In this document: one piece after another, positions 63,654 to 64,000 of the stretch | How positions within the stretch are numbered: position 1 is the stretch's first letter | Layout: the number at the start of each line of letters is the position of its first letter | Assembly: GCA_963842355.1 (NCBI GenBank) | Contig: CAWJGC010000011.1 | Span: forward strand, 1 to 64,000 | Direction of reading: 5' to 3' | DNA: 64,000 nt | Source: JASHPR01 sp963842355 | GTDB lineage: Bacteria; Actinomycetota; Actinomycetes; Streptosporangiales; Streptosporangiaceae | Program-made: the position numbers and the translations under genes | The notes under the pieces: model-generated | Databases searched by the model: none | Seen by the model: only the letters and a program-made list of their open reading frames with translations | Told to the model about the DNA's origin: nothing

Positions 63654-64000
63654 ATGACGGTTGAAGGACCTGGAAGCCCGGTCACCGAAGTAGTCCGCAG
63701 CCTGGAGGTGCGCTGGATCTTCCCGGGCCAGATGGAGGCCGCCGTGGCCGGATGGTTCGGGCGGTTCCCGGCCGTGGTGGAGTCACGTGAGGACACCTAC
63801 CTGCTGAATCCGCAGTTGCCCGGGCTGTCGGTGAAGGTCCGCGGGGGCGGGGCGCTGGAGGTGAAGGCCTTCCGCGGGAGCCCGGGGATCCTGGAGGTGG
63901 CGGGCCGCGCCCGCGGACGCCTGGAGTCCTGGCAGAAGTGGTCGTTTCCCTTCAGCCCGCCCAGCGGGGACAGCGGCGACCCGGCCGGCTGGATGCCGGT
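63654..64000 (+). CDS. Conserved hypothetical protein, cut by window end
   Basis: ATG 63654 with GGAG 9 nt upstream; at least 115 aa, open to the last base. EVVRSLEVRWIFPGQMEAAV, YLLNPQLPGLSVKVRGGGAL and VKAFRGSPGILEVAGRARGR suggest a beta-rich CYTH-like or similar fold, but I cannot name the family. Confidence 0.65.
   Translation, partial: MTVEGPGSPVTEVVRSLEVRWIFPGQMEAAVAGWFGRFPAVVESREDTYLLNPQLPGLSVKVRGGGALEVKAFRGSPGILEVAGRARGRLESWQKWSFPFSPPSGDSGDPAGWMP

Overview
The window is high-GC DNA with GTG/TTG starts, GTGA/ATGA stop-start overlaps and families typical of Actinomycetota: a LAL-type LuxR regulator, a NarL/GAF two-component pair, DUF2252, a DosR-like palindrome, DUF5372/DUF6788/large serine recombinase. 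A soil actinomycete (for example Streptosporangiales) is my inference; no rRNA or core taxonomic marker is present. Gene decay is very heavy. More than 20 recognisable genes are truncated or frameshifted. The single-base frameshifts in otherwise healthy operon genes (thioredoxin, CbpM) could instead be sequencing errors.

Layout. 0.1-1.5 kb: a dsRNA-binding/HTH/zinc protein and a SWIM zinc-finger protein, overlapping on the minus strand. 1.6-8.3 kb: an IS4-type transposase, a Tn7/Tn5053-like tniA(remnant)-tniB-tniQ operon, and an IS with 37-bp terminal inverted repeats (6180-8276). 8.3-14.3 kb: a DUF4062/NB-ARC/TPR STAND protein, a multiply frameshifted MobF relaxase-helicase remnant and an integrase remnant, together the wreck of an integrative element. 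14.6-18.9 kb: response regulator + GAF histidine kinase, divergent from a PAS-HD-GYP protein and an APH-like kinase of lower GC. 19.0-20.6 kb: hepT, prsW and psuG remnants. 20.6-27.4 kb: a complete chaperone operon dnaK-grpE-cbpA-cbpM-clpB-trx. 27.7-28.7 kb: fragments of an LLM oxidoreductase, nth, SulP and DUF2252. 28.8-34.9 kb: PAP2-lipid kinase fusion, ABM-like protein, BON fragment, and an operon of UBP zinc finger, cNMP/FAD reductase and a histone-fold DUF1931 protein. 35-39 kb: broken secreted protein, vapBC, more fragments, tautomerase. 39.2-45.7 kb: an ISKra4 element interrupted by a 2.8-kb serine-recombinase element, next to an IS1634 element. 45.8-46.6 kb: four fused gene fragments and the 3' half of a tRNA-Val gene, a probable attachment site.

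46.9-64 kb is a stress/metabolic cluster: MFS exporter, LAL regulator with two DosR-like palindromes in front, CoA-disulfide reductase-rhodanese, CMD-family protein, FUSC-like transporter, K+ channel, gluconolactonase-glucose dehydrogenase pair, DUF1269 and DUF2252 proteins, a lipoprotein and small membrane proteins. The most interesting signal is here. Five copies of a ~46-bp compound element (CCTAGGTGAA, then a GGCAGGTGA-N7-TCACCTGCC palindrome) each lie upstream of a different gene and in the same orientation relative to it. They look like the operator/promoter of an unnamed regulon. Two of these promoter regions are near-identical over about 150 bp and belong to a duplicated DUF1269 cassette. 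In one copy the DUF1269 body has been replaced by a CMD-family gene, and a third, nearly identical DUF1269 fragment lies after the K+ channel gene.
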